Below are positions 14,672 to 24,323 of a stretch of DNA of 49,343 nt, in pieces; position 1 is the first letter of the stretch; every line of letters begins with the position of its first letter. The DNA is from Candidatus Poribacteria bacterium. Lineage in GTDB: Bacteria; Poribacteria; WGA-4E; WGA-3G. A program made the translations under genes and the position numbers. The notes below the pieces were generated by a model. It saw nothing but the letters and a program-made list of their open reading frames with translations. It was not told where the DNA came from and did no database searches. Where the stretch lies: positions 3,816 to 53,158 of the forward strand of contig JAGWBV010000015.1 of assembly GCA_021295715.1 (NCBI GenBank). Direction: 5' to 3'.

Positions 14672-17600
14672 TTATTTTACTATTACTGCTCGTTGTGTGG
14701 CAGTGAAATCTCCCGCCACGAACTGTAAAAAGTAGACACCACTTGAAACCTGTTCGCCCGTTTCATTCCGTCCATCCCAATAGGCGGCTCGTTCTCGTGT
14801 GAGGTAATACCCCACAGGCTTGAACCCAATAGGAATTGTTCGGACTAAACGACCACCCACATCGTAGATTTCCATGCTCACATCTGCCGCGTCTGCCAAT
14901 TGATACGGTATCCATGTTTCAGGATTGAAGGGGTTGGGGTAATTCGGGAGGAGTCGCGTCTCTCTGACCCCTTGATTGGCGGTTGCCAACCAAGCACGTA
15001 AAATCTGAACTGTCATCTTAACACTATCGGATTTCTCTGGAATAGTTTCCAATTCATTCAAGGCGCGCCGGACGACAATAACATCTTCAGGCGAGGACGG
15101 TGTGTTTTTGATGACATCCATCAGAGAAGGTGCGGCAGCTATCTTTTTACCGAGACGTTCCGCAACAGATACAAGATCAAGGATATTCACCTGTCCATCT
15201 TTGTTGACATCTACTCTCGGATTGGAGGGTAGTTTCTGTCCAAGATTCTGTGCCACAAGAATAATATCAAGAATGTTGACAATCCCGTCCTGATTGACAT
15301 CTCCACTGGGTTCAACCCCTTCAGCAGCGATAAACAGATCTGCCCATTGTGCCCAGTCGCAATTTACATCTTCACCAGGATCGGTTATCAATTCCAACAA
15401 CACATAGTCTCCCGTGTACCTCGAAAGAGATACGTTAGCATCTTCCCACCCAAAGGTGTTTGTGAAACGTTCAAATTGCGTTTCACCATTCACAAGCACC
15501 TTGAAAAACACACCATCACTGCATCCGTCTTGTAATCCCATTGAAAAAGAGAATATTATCTTGCGTGCTTGAGGCAAGAATAACAAAAACTGGAGAACAG
15601 TTTGTCCACCACGAGGCGGATGTGCAATAATACTCTCCTTGGGGATTCCGCCGATAGTCATGACACTAAGTTCACCTGAGTTCCACACACTCCCGAGGCG
15701 GAATATCCCCTCAAACTGCAGTCCAGCAGTAAATTCGGTATCTCTCAGATTATATGGGGAAATCATTTGTTGTCCAGGCTGAAAGAAAAAGAGAATTTGT
15801 GCAGGAAGTGCCGTCTCAATGACATATTGTCCGTTTCCTTCATCTTCCAGTGTATCAGGGAAAGTTTTTATCGGTTCATTGGGTAAGAAAAATCCTACTT
15901 TCGTAAGTTCGTTTGAGGGTTCAGAAACGATTTTAGGTTCTCCCCACACTGCCCAATCCCATCCAGTATTTTCCTCGGGACCTGGATTTGTGGTAAAGCG
16001 GAGTTTGATGTCTTCACTTTGATAGGCGGTCAAATCCAGACGGATATGCTCCCACTTCTGTTCTGTGTGATGTCGACGAAAAATTTCATCACCTTGGACA
16101 GAGACAATGAAGGTTACACCATCAGAGTTTTCGGAACCCTCTGCCAATCCAATATCAAAATCCAAAGAGATGTGAGAGCTATTTGGCAGCGAAAGTGTCC
16201 ATTCACCAAATGTATCGCCGCTGATCCCTTGCCAAGGGGGTTGCGCCCAAATTGTAGCCTTACGAATGCCAGAAATAGAAGTCTTACCATGTCCGAAGGT
16301 CGCTCCTTTTTGTCGAGGTAATTCTTGCCCATTCACGACAATGCCTGTTTTTAGAACATGAAACTGTGACAATAAATCAATATCGTGACGGACATCCATC
16401 TTTTCCAGTTGGAAAAGAGCGGCATTTTCTGTCACACGTGATTCTGTTACAGCAACACCTACTGGCAAGGAATTAATATGTACTCGAGAGAAATTGCGAG
16501 GTGTATTGCTTAAGAAATAAGACCTCTCTGGATTCAAACCAAGTATCATCGTCTCATTGTAAGCGTGCCAGTGCGGCAGACTTCGATCCGTCTTTACTTG
16601 CGTCACACCAAATACTCTTTCATACCCGGCATCCTCCTGAGGTAAATCAAAGATAGAACCGCCATCAGTAGTTTTCAGCGTTGCAATTTCATCACCTTTA
16701 CCCACATATTGAAACAGCGTGTCAGCTCCCCAGTCCATCTCAAAGTCCGGCTTCAGACCAAGTTGCTGCCAATTTCGTGCAATTGAGAGTAACTCCTGTG
16801 TCCTCACCCGTTCCGGCCCCAAGTCAGCTATTGACGAGAGCCGAAGCGTGGGCAAAACGCCCCAATTCTCATACGACTCCAGATATTCTTGGTAAAGTTG
16901 TAGTCCTCTATCAGGGTTAGGCAACGCCAAATAGCCATAAGGTAGCGTATACTGAGAAAATAGGAATGAACTAATTGGGTGTGATTTTGCCGCTGGTCCT
17001 CCGTACCAGTCGTGCCGGTGCGAGACTTTCCAACGTTGTGCGAAGCTCTCACGGAAAAATGTGACTTCATGAAGACTCTCACCGCTAAAAACAACTTTCG
17101 GCATCGCGGCTGCTAATTCCTCATGCATTCGCAAGTTCCCTTGGGCAGGGGTTAGCCCCTCAACCAGCCCATTTGCATCATTAATTACAAAGTGGCTGAT
17201 ATCCAAATGGAATGCATCCACCCTGTATTTTTCCCACACCTCCTTCAGTTGTCGGATGAGAATTTTTCTAAATGCAGAGTTCGCAAGATTAATAAAGGCA
17301 TGACGTTGGGGAACATTCGTTCGTTCCCACCACCATCCGCGAAGGTCTCCATTCCATGGATCTCGAAATTGAAATTGCTGAAGGTCCTCATAGAGAGAAT
17401 GGTACGGTGAAACGCCAACGAGATTTGCATGCGGCATCACCCGAAACCCGTATTGGCGAGCAGCTTCAACAAAACGACCAAACTCAGGTTTTGCTGTATA
17501 ATCTGGGTAATTCACATCATAATCATTTTTCCGCCACCCTGTCACATACAGTAAAGTTTTTGCGGGATCAATTTGTTCCGCCAACCCATCTAATATGCCA

Positions 17601-18487
17601 ACATCCAAACCGTGATAGATAACAATCAAGCCAATGTTTTGAACCCATGTTGGCATGTCTGACAATCGCCAAGGTTTAAATGTTCTTTCCATCCACTCCC
17701 GATACTGTCTCGCAGGCACACGCCAGTCGCCTGTGTATGTATTCAATCTCCACACCACAGATTTCGCGGAGGTCAGGGCATCAAAAGGTGCTTGATTTTG
17801 GGTTTCAAAACCGAGGGCAAAACTCTCTACATCTTTTTCATAGTGGAGGACTTTGAACCGAAAGGTCTCATCTGTGCCCCGAACGAAAAAACCACCCTGT
17901 TCACCTTGAAGAATCGCGAGTTGCACTTCCCAACTAAACGGATAATCAAAACTTCTGGAAGTGAACGGAGATATCGCGTTAATGATTTGTCCACCGTCCG
18001 CTGCAAGAATGAGGTCCAGACTCCTGACATTTAGATTTCCACATCCCCACTGTATCCCATAGACGCCTGCAGTGTCGGAAGTTCCGTCCTGTTGAATCAG
18101 TAGATCGCCTGATCTCGCGTCAACGCCTATGAACAGACGAATTCGGTTTTGTCCCTGACGAAACAGGATTTCTGCTTTCAGCGGTGCGACTTTTCTTGCT
18201 TCTATTAGCGTCGCTTGGTCGGTCCAGATAGATCTGCCGTCTCTTTTTAATAATCCACTGCGCCCACGAAAACCTGTAACGCCGCCCGCACCGAGAGGGA
18301 GGGTATAGGTTTCTTCAGTGAGTTTGTTATGGAATTGGGTGATAACGCCATCGGTGAACTCGACTTGGTAGGTATCGGTTTCGACAAAGACGTTATTGTC
18401 AACAACCTTAATTTCGGCAGACCGCGCTATTTGGGAACAACATAAACAGACTATTCCACTTAGAATGACTACGGTAAAGAAACGCAA
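14672..18487 (-). CDS. Large secreted DUF6259-like glycosidase with dockerin-like pair and C-terminal sorting tail
   Basis: A 1271-residue exported protein. Residues 1-23 are a signal peptide. Residues about 25-250 look like a beta-sandwich (VETDTYQVEFTDGVITQFHN). Residues about 255-560 resemble a DUF6259/GH-like TIM barrel (DAFHLDISHF, KVVFSGESLHE, HDWYGGPA; the Asp and Glu are catalytic candidates). Two related beta domains follow (about 740-850 and 940-1050), both ending in a DWAxW motif. Near 1062-1117 are two Ca-binding DVNxDGxVNILD repeats like a dockerin. The last 90 residues (NYPNPFNPETWIPYQL ... SSGVYFLQF) match FlgD/T9SS-type sorting tails. It probably cleaves or binds polysaccharide outside the cell. 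The start codon is TTG, with GGAGG nine bases upstream. Confidence 0.82.
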   Translation of the reverse strand: MRFFTVVILSGIVCLCCSQIARSAEIKVVDNNVFVETDTYQVEFTDGVITQFHNKLTEETYTLPLGAGGVTGFRGRSGLLKRDGRSIWTDQATLIEARKVAPLKAEILFRQGQNRIRLFIGVDARSGDLLIQQDGTSDTAGVYGIQWGCGNLNVRSLDLILAADGGQIINAISPFTSRSFDYPFSWEVQLAILQGEQGGFFVRGTDETFRFKVLHYEKDVESFALGFETQNQAPFDALTSAKSVVWRLNTYTGDWRVPARQYREWMERTFKPWRLSDMPTWVQNIGLIVIYHGLDVGILDGLAEQIDPAKTLLYVTGWRKNDYDVNYPDYTAKPEFGRFVEAARQYGFRVMPHANLVGVSPYHSLYEDLQQFQFRDPWNGDLRGWWWERTNVPQRHAFINLANSAFRKILIRQLKEVWEKYRVDAFHLDISHFVINDANGLVEGLTPAQGNLRMHEELAAAMPKVVFSGESLHEVTFFRESFAQRWKVSHRHDWYGGPAAKSHPISSFLFSQYTLPYGYLALPNPDRGLQLYQEYLESYENWGVLPTLRLSSIADLGPERVRTQELLSIARNWQQLGLKPDFEMDWGADTLFQYVGKGDEIATLKTTDGGSIFDLPQEDAGYERVFGVTQVKTDRSLPHWHAYNETMILGLNPERSYFLSNTPRNFSRVHINSLPVGVAVTESRVTENAALFQLEKMDVRHDIDLLSQFHVLKTGIVVNGQELPRQKGATFGHGKTSISGIRKATIWAQPPWQGISGDTFGEWTLSLPNSSHISLDFDIGLAEGSENSDGVTFIVSVQGDEIFRRHHTEQKWEHIRLDLTAYQSEDIKLRFTTNPGPEENTGWDWAVWGEPKIVSEPSNELTKVGFFLPNEPIKTFPDTLEDEGNGQYVIETALPAQILFFFQPGQQMISPYNLRDTEFTAGLQFEGIFRLGSVWNSGELSVMTIGGIPKESIIAHPPRGGQTVLQFLLFLPQARKIIFSFSMGLQDGCSDGVFFKVLVNGETQFERFTNTFGWEDANVSLSRYTGDYVLLELITDPGEDVNCDWAQWADLFIAAEGVEPSGDVNQDGIVNILDIILVAQNLGQKLPSNPRVDVNKDGQVNILDLVSVAERLGKKIAAAPSLMDVIKNTPSSPEDVIVVRRALNELETIPEKSDSVKMTVQILRAWLATANQGVRETRLLPNYPNPFNPETWIPYQLADAADVSMEIYDVGGRLVRTIPIGFKPVGYYLTRERAAYWDGRNETGEQVSSGVYFLQFVAGDFTATQRAVIVK

Positions 18488-18899
18488 GTTGCCTTTCCTC
18501 CAAAGTTTATATGAAGAAGGCGTGAGTTTGATTTATTGGGTAAGATATCAACACCGATGTGCGTAGTGTTCAGTTGTTTCGTTGGGTTTCGCTATATGTA
18601 TTCTGTGAATAAGGTTCTGGAAATGGGCATCATACATATCAACTGGCGGATTCTTGGTTTCACCGCTCTACCCAACCTACGTATACATTACCTTTTTATT
18701 CTCGAACTCACGTTCCTATTCAGTTTTCGACTTTCTGTTAGCTTTGTGGGATAAATCGCGACCGGGAGGTCGCTCCTACGGAATAGTTGTCAGTTATCGG
18801 TTGTCAGTTAACACCCCTAACCCCCTTATCAGGGGGAATAAGAGTCGGGATTCGGAGATCCCTTCTACAGAAGAAGGAAATGATCTCATCCTCCAAAAC
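18488..18899. repeat. Repeat-rich intergenic gap
   Basis: Contains the GTTGGGT (18581-18587) / ACCCAAC (18670-18676) pair also seen near 707 and 23290, a GCGACCGGGAGGTCGC hairpin near 18758, a degraded GTCAGTTA pair near 18790, and a GTCGGGATTCGGAGATCCC copy of the 'cggagttccctcctac' motif near 18844. Open frames across this block are translations of repeats. Confidence 0.6.
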
Positions 18900-20171
18900 T
18901 CAGGCGTACAATTCCTCAAACACGTCAAAATAAGTAGGGAAGGTTTTGCTGACGCAGTCTGGATCGTTAATACGTATTCCGCTCGCCTTTAGACCGACGA
19001 GTGAAAATGCCATCGCTATGCGGTGGTCCTCGTAGGTATCAATTGCGGCAGGGGTAATAGGGGCGGGTGAAATTTCGAGTCCATCTTGATGTTCAATGAC
19101 AGGAACACCTAACTTTCGTAGTTCCGTCACCATTGCATGAATCCGATCGGTTTCTTGCCAGCGCGTGTGTTCAATGTTCCGGATGGTGACTTTGCTATCG
19201 GCAAAGGGTGCAATCGCGGCAAGGGTTAGGGACGTATCCGAAATCGTCCGCATATCCACATCGACACCGTTCAATTGGCGAGGACCGGTAAGGGTAATTC
19301 CATTGTCAGAAACAGTGACCTGACACCCCATTCGTTCCAAAATACGCACAAATTGGACATCGCCTTGCATGGAATCTAAGTGTAAATGCTGGACAGTGAC
19401 GCGTCCTCCTGTGAGTGCGGCAGCTGCCAAGAAATAGGAGGCGTTGGAGGCATCGGGCTCAACGTTATAGATACGCGGCTGATACCGCTGCCCACCTGAA
19501 ATCCGAAAATACTGATAGCCTTCGCTGACGACTTGGACACCAAACGCCTCCATGACTGATAGTGTAATGTCAATATAGGGCATTTCGCGATCCCCAACGA
19601 CCTCAATCTCTACGTCGTTTTTAGCGGACGGTGCGATGAGCAGCAACGCCGTTAAGAATTGGCTGCTCTTAGAGACATCAAGTCGGGTCTTTCCACCCTC
19701 CAATCCGTTTGCCTCAATAATGACAGGCAGATGTCCATTGCCGAATTGTGAGCGTGCCGAAACCCCAATTTGTGTCAGCGCATCCAATAAATCGGAGATA
19801 GGGCGACCGTGTCGCATCGGTTCATCACCATCAATGACGAACCGCCCATGACCTAACGAAACGTAGGCGGTCAGCGAACGTGAAGTCGTCCCTGAGTTCC
19901 CGATATAGAGTTCGGCACTCGAAACCGGAATGTCCGCGCCATTTCCACGGACATCAAACCTCGTCTGCTTCTCATCAGCGTCAATCTCGACGCCGAGTTT
20001 CTGCAGGGCATTGCACATATAGCGTGTATCATCGCTGAAGAGAGCACCGGTTATGGTTGAAGCCCCGTGTGCCAACGCGGCGACTAATAACGCCCGATTG
20101 GTATAACTTTTGGAACCGGGAACCTTTATGGTGGCATCAATGGGTTTGCGAATTGGCTGTATCCGAATCAT
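18900..20171 (-). CDS. aroA: 3-phosphoshikimate 1-carboxyvinyltransferase (EPSP synthase)
   Basis: AroA transfers enolpyruvyl from PEP to shikimate-3-phosphate in aromatic amino-acid synthesis. The 423-residue protein is full length. Motifs seen are PGSKSYTNRALLVAALA near residue 20 (Lys and Ser for S3P binding), LYIGNSGTTSRSLTAY near 88, EPMRHGRPI near 115, SSQFLTALLLIAP near 167, and YEDHRIAMAFSLVGL near 382. The active-site Asp region is IDMRTISDTSLTLAAIAPFA-like. The ATG abuts an intergenic repeat that supplies AAGG as ribosome site. The dapA-family gene lies 125 bp upstream on the same strand. The only other aromatic-pathway gene in the window, trpF, is broken. Confidence 0.96.
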   Translation of the reverse strand: MIRIQPIRKPIDATIKVPGSKSYTNRALLVAALAHGASTITGALFSDDTRYMCNALQKLGVEIDADEKQTRFDVRGNGADIPVSSAELYIGNSGTTSRSLTAYVSLGHGRFVIDGDEPMRHGRPISDLLDALTQIGVSARSQFGNGHLPVIIEANGLEGGKTRLDVSKSSQFLTALLLIAPSAKNDVEIEVVGDREMPYIDITLSVMEAFGVQVVSEGYQYFRISGGQRYQPRIYNVEPDASNASYFLAAAALTGGRVTVQHLHLDSMQGDVQFVRILERMGCQVTVSDNGITLTGPRQLNGVDVDMRTISDTSLTLAAIAPFADSKVTIRNIEHTRWQETDRIHAMVTELRKLGVPVIEHQDGLEISPAPITPAAIDTYEDHRIAMAFSLVGLKASGIRINDPDCVSKTFPTYFDVFEELYA

Positions 20172-20272
20172 TTTTTAATTTTACCTTGCGGAGAACGACG
20201 CGGGTCTGTACTTTGGCGATTTTTGCTCAAGAGTCGCCTTCCACTTCGTTACAGGCTGCGTTTTCGCTGTAA
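20172..20272 (-). repeat. Start-codon-abutting intergenic repeat, copy d (aroA)
   Basis: Minus-strand reading ends CCGCAAGGTAAAATTAAA plus AA then the aroA ATG. It is the 'B' subtype (GCGGAGAACGACGCGGG) and ends TTACAGGCTGCGTTTTCGC, a variant of the common right end. Confidence 0.85.
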
Positions 20273-20296
20273 ATTCTTGTACCCTGAAAAACTCGT

Positions 20297-21196
20297 TCAT
20301 TTGGCAATCCCTGCTTCCGATAATAATTGTCGAATCTCGTCCTTCACAGATTCATCAATAGGCAACAACGGACTCGTTGTATGGGCACTACAGACTCCCA
20401 AAATCTCCAGACACGCCTTCATACCGCTAACGCCCTGTCCATAGGTATATATTTTGCTCAGTCGCAGCAGCAACTTCTGTAACCGATGGACTTCGTCAAT
20501 ATCTCGCGCTTTTGCGGCGTTGTAGAGTGCGATAGATTCTTTCGGGGCAACGTTTGAAATCGAGACGACACCCCCATCAGCACCGAACAGGACCGCTGCG
20601 CCGAGCGCAGTATGCGAACCGAGCATGATAGAGAAATCCGTCCGGTCTCCGAGCCGAGCCAAGAGGTCGAGGCAGTTCGTCCAATCGCCGGAACTGTCCT
20701 TAATTCCAACAATATTCTCACAGGTCTCCGCGAGTTGGGTAACGACATAGGGTTTAATTGCGGTTTTGACAGTTGAAGGGATGTTGTAAATGAAAACGGG
20801 GAGTTCCGTGCTTGTAGCAACATCGTAAAAGAATTCAATCAGATCTGCATCGTCGGTGGAAGGGTAGTAGTAACCGGGTGTTGCAGCGACGGCATCAACG
20901 CCAAATTGTTCGGCAATTTTAATGTTTTGGATAACGCGCTGGGTGCTTGTGTCCATCACACCACAGATAACCGGGACACGACCCCCGATCGCTTTGATAG
21001 CGATGTCCATCGCCCGTTCGCGCTCTGTATCCGTTAACGTGGTAAATTCACCAGAGGTACCCAATAGATAGATGCCGTGGATACCGTTGTCAATCAAACG
21101 ATTGAGTTGATTAATAAACCCAAGCTCATCAACGCGCTCTTTTTCATCAAGTGGCGTTATTGTCGGTGAAAAAATGCCTTCAAATCGAGTATTCAT
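20297..21196 (-). CDS. Dihydrodipicolinate synthase family aldolase/lyase
   Basis: A 299-residue class I pyruvate-dependent aldolase. It has the pyruvate-binding GTSGEFTTLT near residue 46, YYYPS near 108, FIYNIPS near 136 (the catalytic Tyr) and the Schiff-base Lys in IVGIKDSSGDW near 165. The family includes DapA (lysine synthesis), N-acetylneuraminate lyase and several sugar-acid aldolases; these motifs do not separate them. Gene context (sugar isomerases, secreted glycosidase) makes a sugar-acid role as likely as lysine synthesis. GAGGTGG precedes the ATG. It is followed by aroA with a repeat between. Confidence 0.88.
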   Translation of the reverse strand: MNTRFEGIFSPTITPLDEKERVDELGFINQLNRLIDNGIHGIYLLGTSGEFTTLTDTERERAMDIAIKAIGGRVPVICGVMDTSTQRVIQNIKIAEQFGVDAVAATPGYYYPSTDDADLIEFFYDVATSTELPVFIYNIPSTVKTAIKPYVVTQLAETCENIVGIKDSSGDWTNCLDLLARLGDRTDFSIMLGSHTALGAAVLFGADGGVVSISNVAPKESIALYNAAKARDIDEVHRLQKLLLRLSKIYTYGQGVSGMKACLEILGVCSAHTTSPLLPIDESVKDEIRQLLSEAGIAK

Positions 21197-21329
21197 GAAT
21201 CCACCTCATAGACAGTAATTGCTGTCTCACTCATAGATTTTGCAAGGAACACAGTATCGGATTAGTTATATGACTTAAGATTGCAGTGTAGCAGAATCTG
21301 ATTTAGATGTCAAGAGAGCCGTTTCCGTT

Positions 21330-21359
21330 TGCAAATTATGCCGAAAACGTGCTATGATA
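21330..21359 (+). promoter_or_regulatory. Sigma-70-like promoter for the sensor kinase gene
   Basis: TTGCAA (21330-21335) and TATGAT (21354-21359) have an 18-base spacer, about 100 bases before the ATG at 21459. Confidence 0.45.
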
Positions 21360-21458
21360 CAATTAAACTCAACCGGTTTAAAGACCCACATCAACAGGAC
21401 ATAGCAAACGTCAAATAAGTAGAAGATAGACAGTCCAGCCCGTCAAAAGGGAACCACA

Positions 21459-23288
21459 ATGAACATCCGCACGCAACTGACCTTCAGATACATAGGCATC
21501 ATGCTTTTAGTGTTACTTGCAATGTATTTCTATCTCGCTACGATGCTCAAAGACTCTATGAGCAGTCACATTACCAGCGAATTGGAAGTTCAGGCAGAAT
21601 TGACTCGGGAATTCCTCATTGAAGAACTCCCCAGGAAGGATAACTTTACCTACGCCCTCATAGACCCACTCGTCGATAGACTCGGAAAGGCTAACAATGC
21701 CCGTGTAACCTTCATCGACTTGGATGGTGTTGTCTGGGGGGATACCGAACGGGATGGACAGGCACTCCGTGAAATGGACAATCACCTTACGCGTCCAGAG
21801 GTACAGGATGCCATCAAGAAAGGAAGCGGTATTCGAGAACGTTACAGCGATACAACCCAGACAGAATTTCGTTACTTTGCTCTTCCAATACATAGCAGCG
21901 TGGGTGCAGAAATTGCATCAGATGGAGAAGGAACTTTGATTGGCATCTGCCGCGTCGCGCTTCCGATGAAAGTTGTCAATACGGCGATCGGCAACATCCG
22001 ACGAATGGCTCTCATTGCGAGTGTAGCAGGACTCGTTCTCGCAATCGTGTTCAGCGTCTTCAGCACCGGTGCCATCACTAAACCGATTGAGAAATTAACC
22101 CAGGTGACCCAATCGCTTGCTGCTGGTAACATCACCTCGCGTGTCCCCGTCGATTCAAGCAACGAACTGGGCCAACTTTCGCATAACTTTAACCTGATGG
22201 CAGACAGGATACAGGAACAGATTGACACAATCTCCGAAGAACACCGCCGTTCCGAAACCATTTTGACAAACATGGGCGAAGGTGTATTGCTCGTGAACGG
22301 GGCATCTGAGATTACTTACGCCAACCCAACGGCTATCTCTATGCTGGAACTGCCTGACGCTTATATCGGGAAAGCGTTGATTGAGATTAATCGGATTCCA
22401 GAATTACAAGCCCTCCTGAAAAAGGCAGAACAGACAGAAACCATCGCGTTCGCAGAAATTCAACTCGGTAACCTGAGAGAACCCGAAGCAGAGGTCACAG
22501 TTGTTCCGGTTTCTGCGGGGCAAGAGTACGTCATCGTTATCCACGATGTCACCAAGGAACGGCAATTAGAGCGGATTCGCGCCGACTTCGTGTCAAACGT
22601 TTCACACGAACTCCGCACGCCACTCACAACGATCCGAGGCTACGCCGAAACCCTACTCAGTGAGAATTCCGTTCGGACAAAGACAGGCGAACAGTTCCTC
22701 GTAAAAATTCTCAATCACTCTGCCCGACTTACAAGCTTAATTTCAGACCTGTTGGAACTCTCTCGGCTCGAGTTGGGTGAGGTAGAATTGAAACGCTCAC
22801 CTTGCCACCTTAATACCTTCCACGAACCGATTTCAGACGTGTTTGAACCGCTATTAGAGGAATCAGGGTTGGTTTTAAAATGGGAGATTCCTGAAAAGTT
22901 CGCGAAGGTCAATGTAGATCGACAACTTTTTATGCAGGTTCTTGTGAACCTGATCGACAACGCCATTAAATATACACCGGATGGCGGAGCGATTACCGTA
23001 TCGGCAACAATCTGTTCGAGCGATGGAATCAAGGGAGGGGATACAGCCTCGGAAGAGATCACCCTGCGTGTAGAAGATACAGGTATCGGTATCCCAATGG
23101 AATCCCAATCCCGCGTGTTTGAAAGGTTTTATCGTGTCGACAAAGGACGTGCGAGAGAGATGGGAGGCACTGGATTAGGGTTGGCAATCGCTAAACATAT
23201 CGTTCTCTCCCACGATGGAAGAATATGGCTGGAAAGCACCCTTGGGCAAGGCAGCACATTCTATGTCGCTGTGCCTCTAACGGTATAA
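21459..23288 (+). CDS. Membrane sensor histidine kinase (PhoR/WalK-like), orphan
   Basis: A 609-residue inner-membrane kinase. TM1 is about residues 9-29, then an extracytoplasmic sensor of about 145 residues, TM2 about 177-200 (MALIASVAGLVLAIVFSVF), and HAMP about 202-255 (PIEKLTQVTQSLAAGNITSRV). A PAS-like domain spans about 265-370. HisKA follows with phospho-acceptor His near 382 in VSHELRTPLTTIRGY. The ATPase has N-box NLIDNAIKYTPDGG, G1 VEDTGIGI, F-box FERFYRVDKGRAREMGG and G2 TGLGLAIAKH. The order is that of PhoR/WalK kinases. No response regulator is adjacent on either side, so its partner is elsewhere. AAGGGA precedes the ATG. Confidence 0.93.
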   Translation: MNIRTQLTFRYIGIMLLVLLAMYFYLATMLKDSMSSHITSELEVQAELTREFLIEELPRKDNFTYALIDPLVDRLGKANNARVTFIDLDGVVWGDTERDGQALREMDNHLTRPEVQDAIKKGSGIRERYSDTTQTEFRYFALPIHSSVGAEIASDGEGTLIGICRVALPMKVVNTAIGNIRRMALIASVAGLVLAIVFSVFSTGAITKPIEKLTQVTQSLAAGNITSRVPVDSSNELGQLSHNFNLMADRIQEQIDTISEEHRRSETILTNMGEGVLLVNGASEITYANPTAISMLELPDAYIGKALIEINRIPELQALLKKAEQTETIAFAEIQLGNLREPEAEVTVVPVSAGQEYVIVIHDVTKERQLERIRADFVSNVSHELRTPLTTIRGYAETLLSENSVRTKTGEQFLVKILNHSARLTSLISDLLELSRLELGEVELKRSPCHLNTFHEPISDVFEPLLEESGLVLKWEIPEKFAKVNVDRQLFMQVLVNLIDNAIKYTPDGGAITVSATICSSDGIKGGDTASEEITLRVEDTGIGIPMESQSRVFERFYRVDKGRAREMGGTGLGLAIAKHIVLSHDGRIWLESTLGQGSTFYVAVPLTV

Positions 23289-23583
23289 AGTTGGGTTTCA
23301 CTCTGTTCTTGCGGATATATGGCAGCCTCTGGAATTTGAGGTGTGTTTGAAACATCGACATCTCTCCTCTCACCGCCGTTCTACCCAACCTACGGGATCA
23401 CAGAAACCCTAAATTGACCCCTATGGTGCGGTTAGGAATGCAGATCGCATGAATCAGAATCAACGGTATGAAGTGCTTATGCACTTCCCGGGGTATGAAG
23501 GTTCTCCGTGTGGCATGAACCGGGGCGAGTACGCCGCAAAACCGCACCTATGGGGGAAATGCGTAAGTGCTAAACAAATACGG
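23289..23583. repeat. Composite repeat block after the kinase gene
   Basis: Has a GTTGGGT (23290-23296) / ACCCAAC (23383-23389) pair, then a GGTGCGGTT (23425-23433) / AACCGCACC (23540-23548) pair whose spacer is a longer form of the one at 42667-42702, and a right end TGCGTAAGTGC (23560-23570) matching the AGGACTTACGCA element with one change. The inner insert holds a GAAGTGC-TTAT-GCACTTC palindrome near 23471. Confidence 0.6.
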
Positions 23584-24261
23584 CTAAATTTTCCATGTCT
23601 CCTGCGTGTAAGCCATCTCCCAAAAAAGATATTCATAACGACTACTCAGCAAGAAGTAGTTTTTAATCCGTTCTTTTTGAGAGGCACTATGCTCCGCTGT
23701 GAGATTGTTGATCAGACCCCGCAACGACTCACCCAGCGATAGGAATTCAGGGGAGGCGTACATGTCAATCCACTCCTGATAGAGCGGTTCCGGCGAACCT
23801 CCTTGTTCGGCAAGCGTTGTGCCGATCTCGGCGTAACCCCACTGACACGGCAGAACACCGGCAACGAGATCCGCCAAAGCCCCGACCTGCGCAACATCAA
23901 GCAGATGCCGGGTATAAGCATGCGTCGTAGGTGCCATGGGCGCGGCTTCCATCTCAGTGGCGGAGATACCGAATTTTGCACAATACCCACGATGTAAATC
24001 CATCTCGGTGTTCAGTGTTGAATTGAGAAGCTCGGCAAACATCGCCATCGTCGCTTCATCGTGTGCCTTGATAACACCGTGTGCAAACACACGGCTATAG
24101 TCCAATAGGAAAAGGTAATCCTGAATGAGGTAGAACTTGAACTTTTCTGTCGGAAGACTGCCATCGGCAATACCCCGAACGAACGGATGCTTAAGGTCGG
24201 CTTCCCAAATCGGGGCAGCAGTGAGCCTGAGTTCATCGGTAAATTGTCCATTTTGTGCCAT
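23584..24261 (-). CDS. tenA: Thiaminase II / TenA family aminopyrimidine hydrolase
   Basis: TenA hydrolyses aminomethyl-pyrimidine breakdown products of thiamine for salvage. The 225-residue protein (from the ATG at 24261) is all-helical like the family. It has the substrate-binding Asp in FYLIQDYLFLLDY near residue 45, YCAKFGISATEMEAAPMAPTTHAYTRHLL, the catalytic-Cys motif LPCQWGYAEIG near 135, and a C-terminal Tyr/Glu stretch (RYEYLFWEMAY). The start at 24261 (MAQNGQFTDELR) has AAGGAG about 13 bases upstream; a start nine codons earlier is possible. No other thiamine gene adjoins it. It ends against a repeat block. Confidence 0.92.
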   Translation of the reverse strand: MAQNGQFTDELRLTAAPIWEADLKHPFVRGIADGSLPTEKFKFYLIQDYLFLLDYSRVFAHGVIKAHDEATMAMFAELLNSTLNTEMDLHRGYCAKFGISATEMEAAPMAPTTHAYTRHLLDVAQVGALADLVAGVLPCQWGYAEIGTTLAEQGGSPEPLYQEWIDMYASPEFLSLGESLRGLINNLTAEHSASQKERIKNYFLLSSRYEYLFWEMAYTQETWKI

Positions 24262-24268
24262 AGTCCTG

Positions 24269-24296
24269 TTGAAACTCCTTGCAAACATGCTATAAT
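24269..24296 (+). promoter_or_regulatory. Possible plus-strand promoter upstream of an inserted element
   Basis: TTGAAA (24269-24274) and TATAAT (24291-24296) have a 16-base spacer. The next plus-strand gene starts at 24539, and a MITE-like element (24324-24460) lies between, so this may be the gene's original promoter separated by insertion. Confidence 0.35.
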
Positions 24297-24323
24297 TTTA
24301 GCTGTGTATCATATAGGGTCATT

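Noticed and set aside
18536..18992. Two plus-strand frames between the glycosidase and aroA genes
   Set aside because: They translate repeat motifs that recur elsewhere in non-coding DNA, and run into aroA on the other strand.
23449..23742. A 97-codon frame after the kinase gene
   Set aside because: It is made of the composite repeat block and then antisense to tenA.
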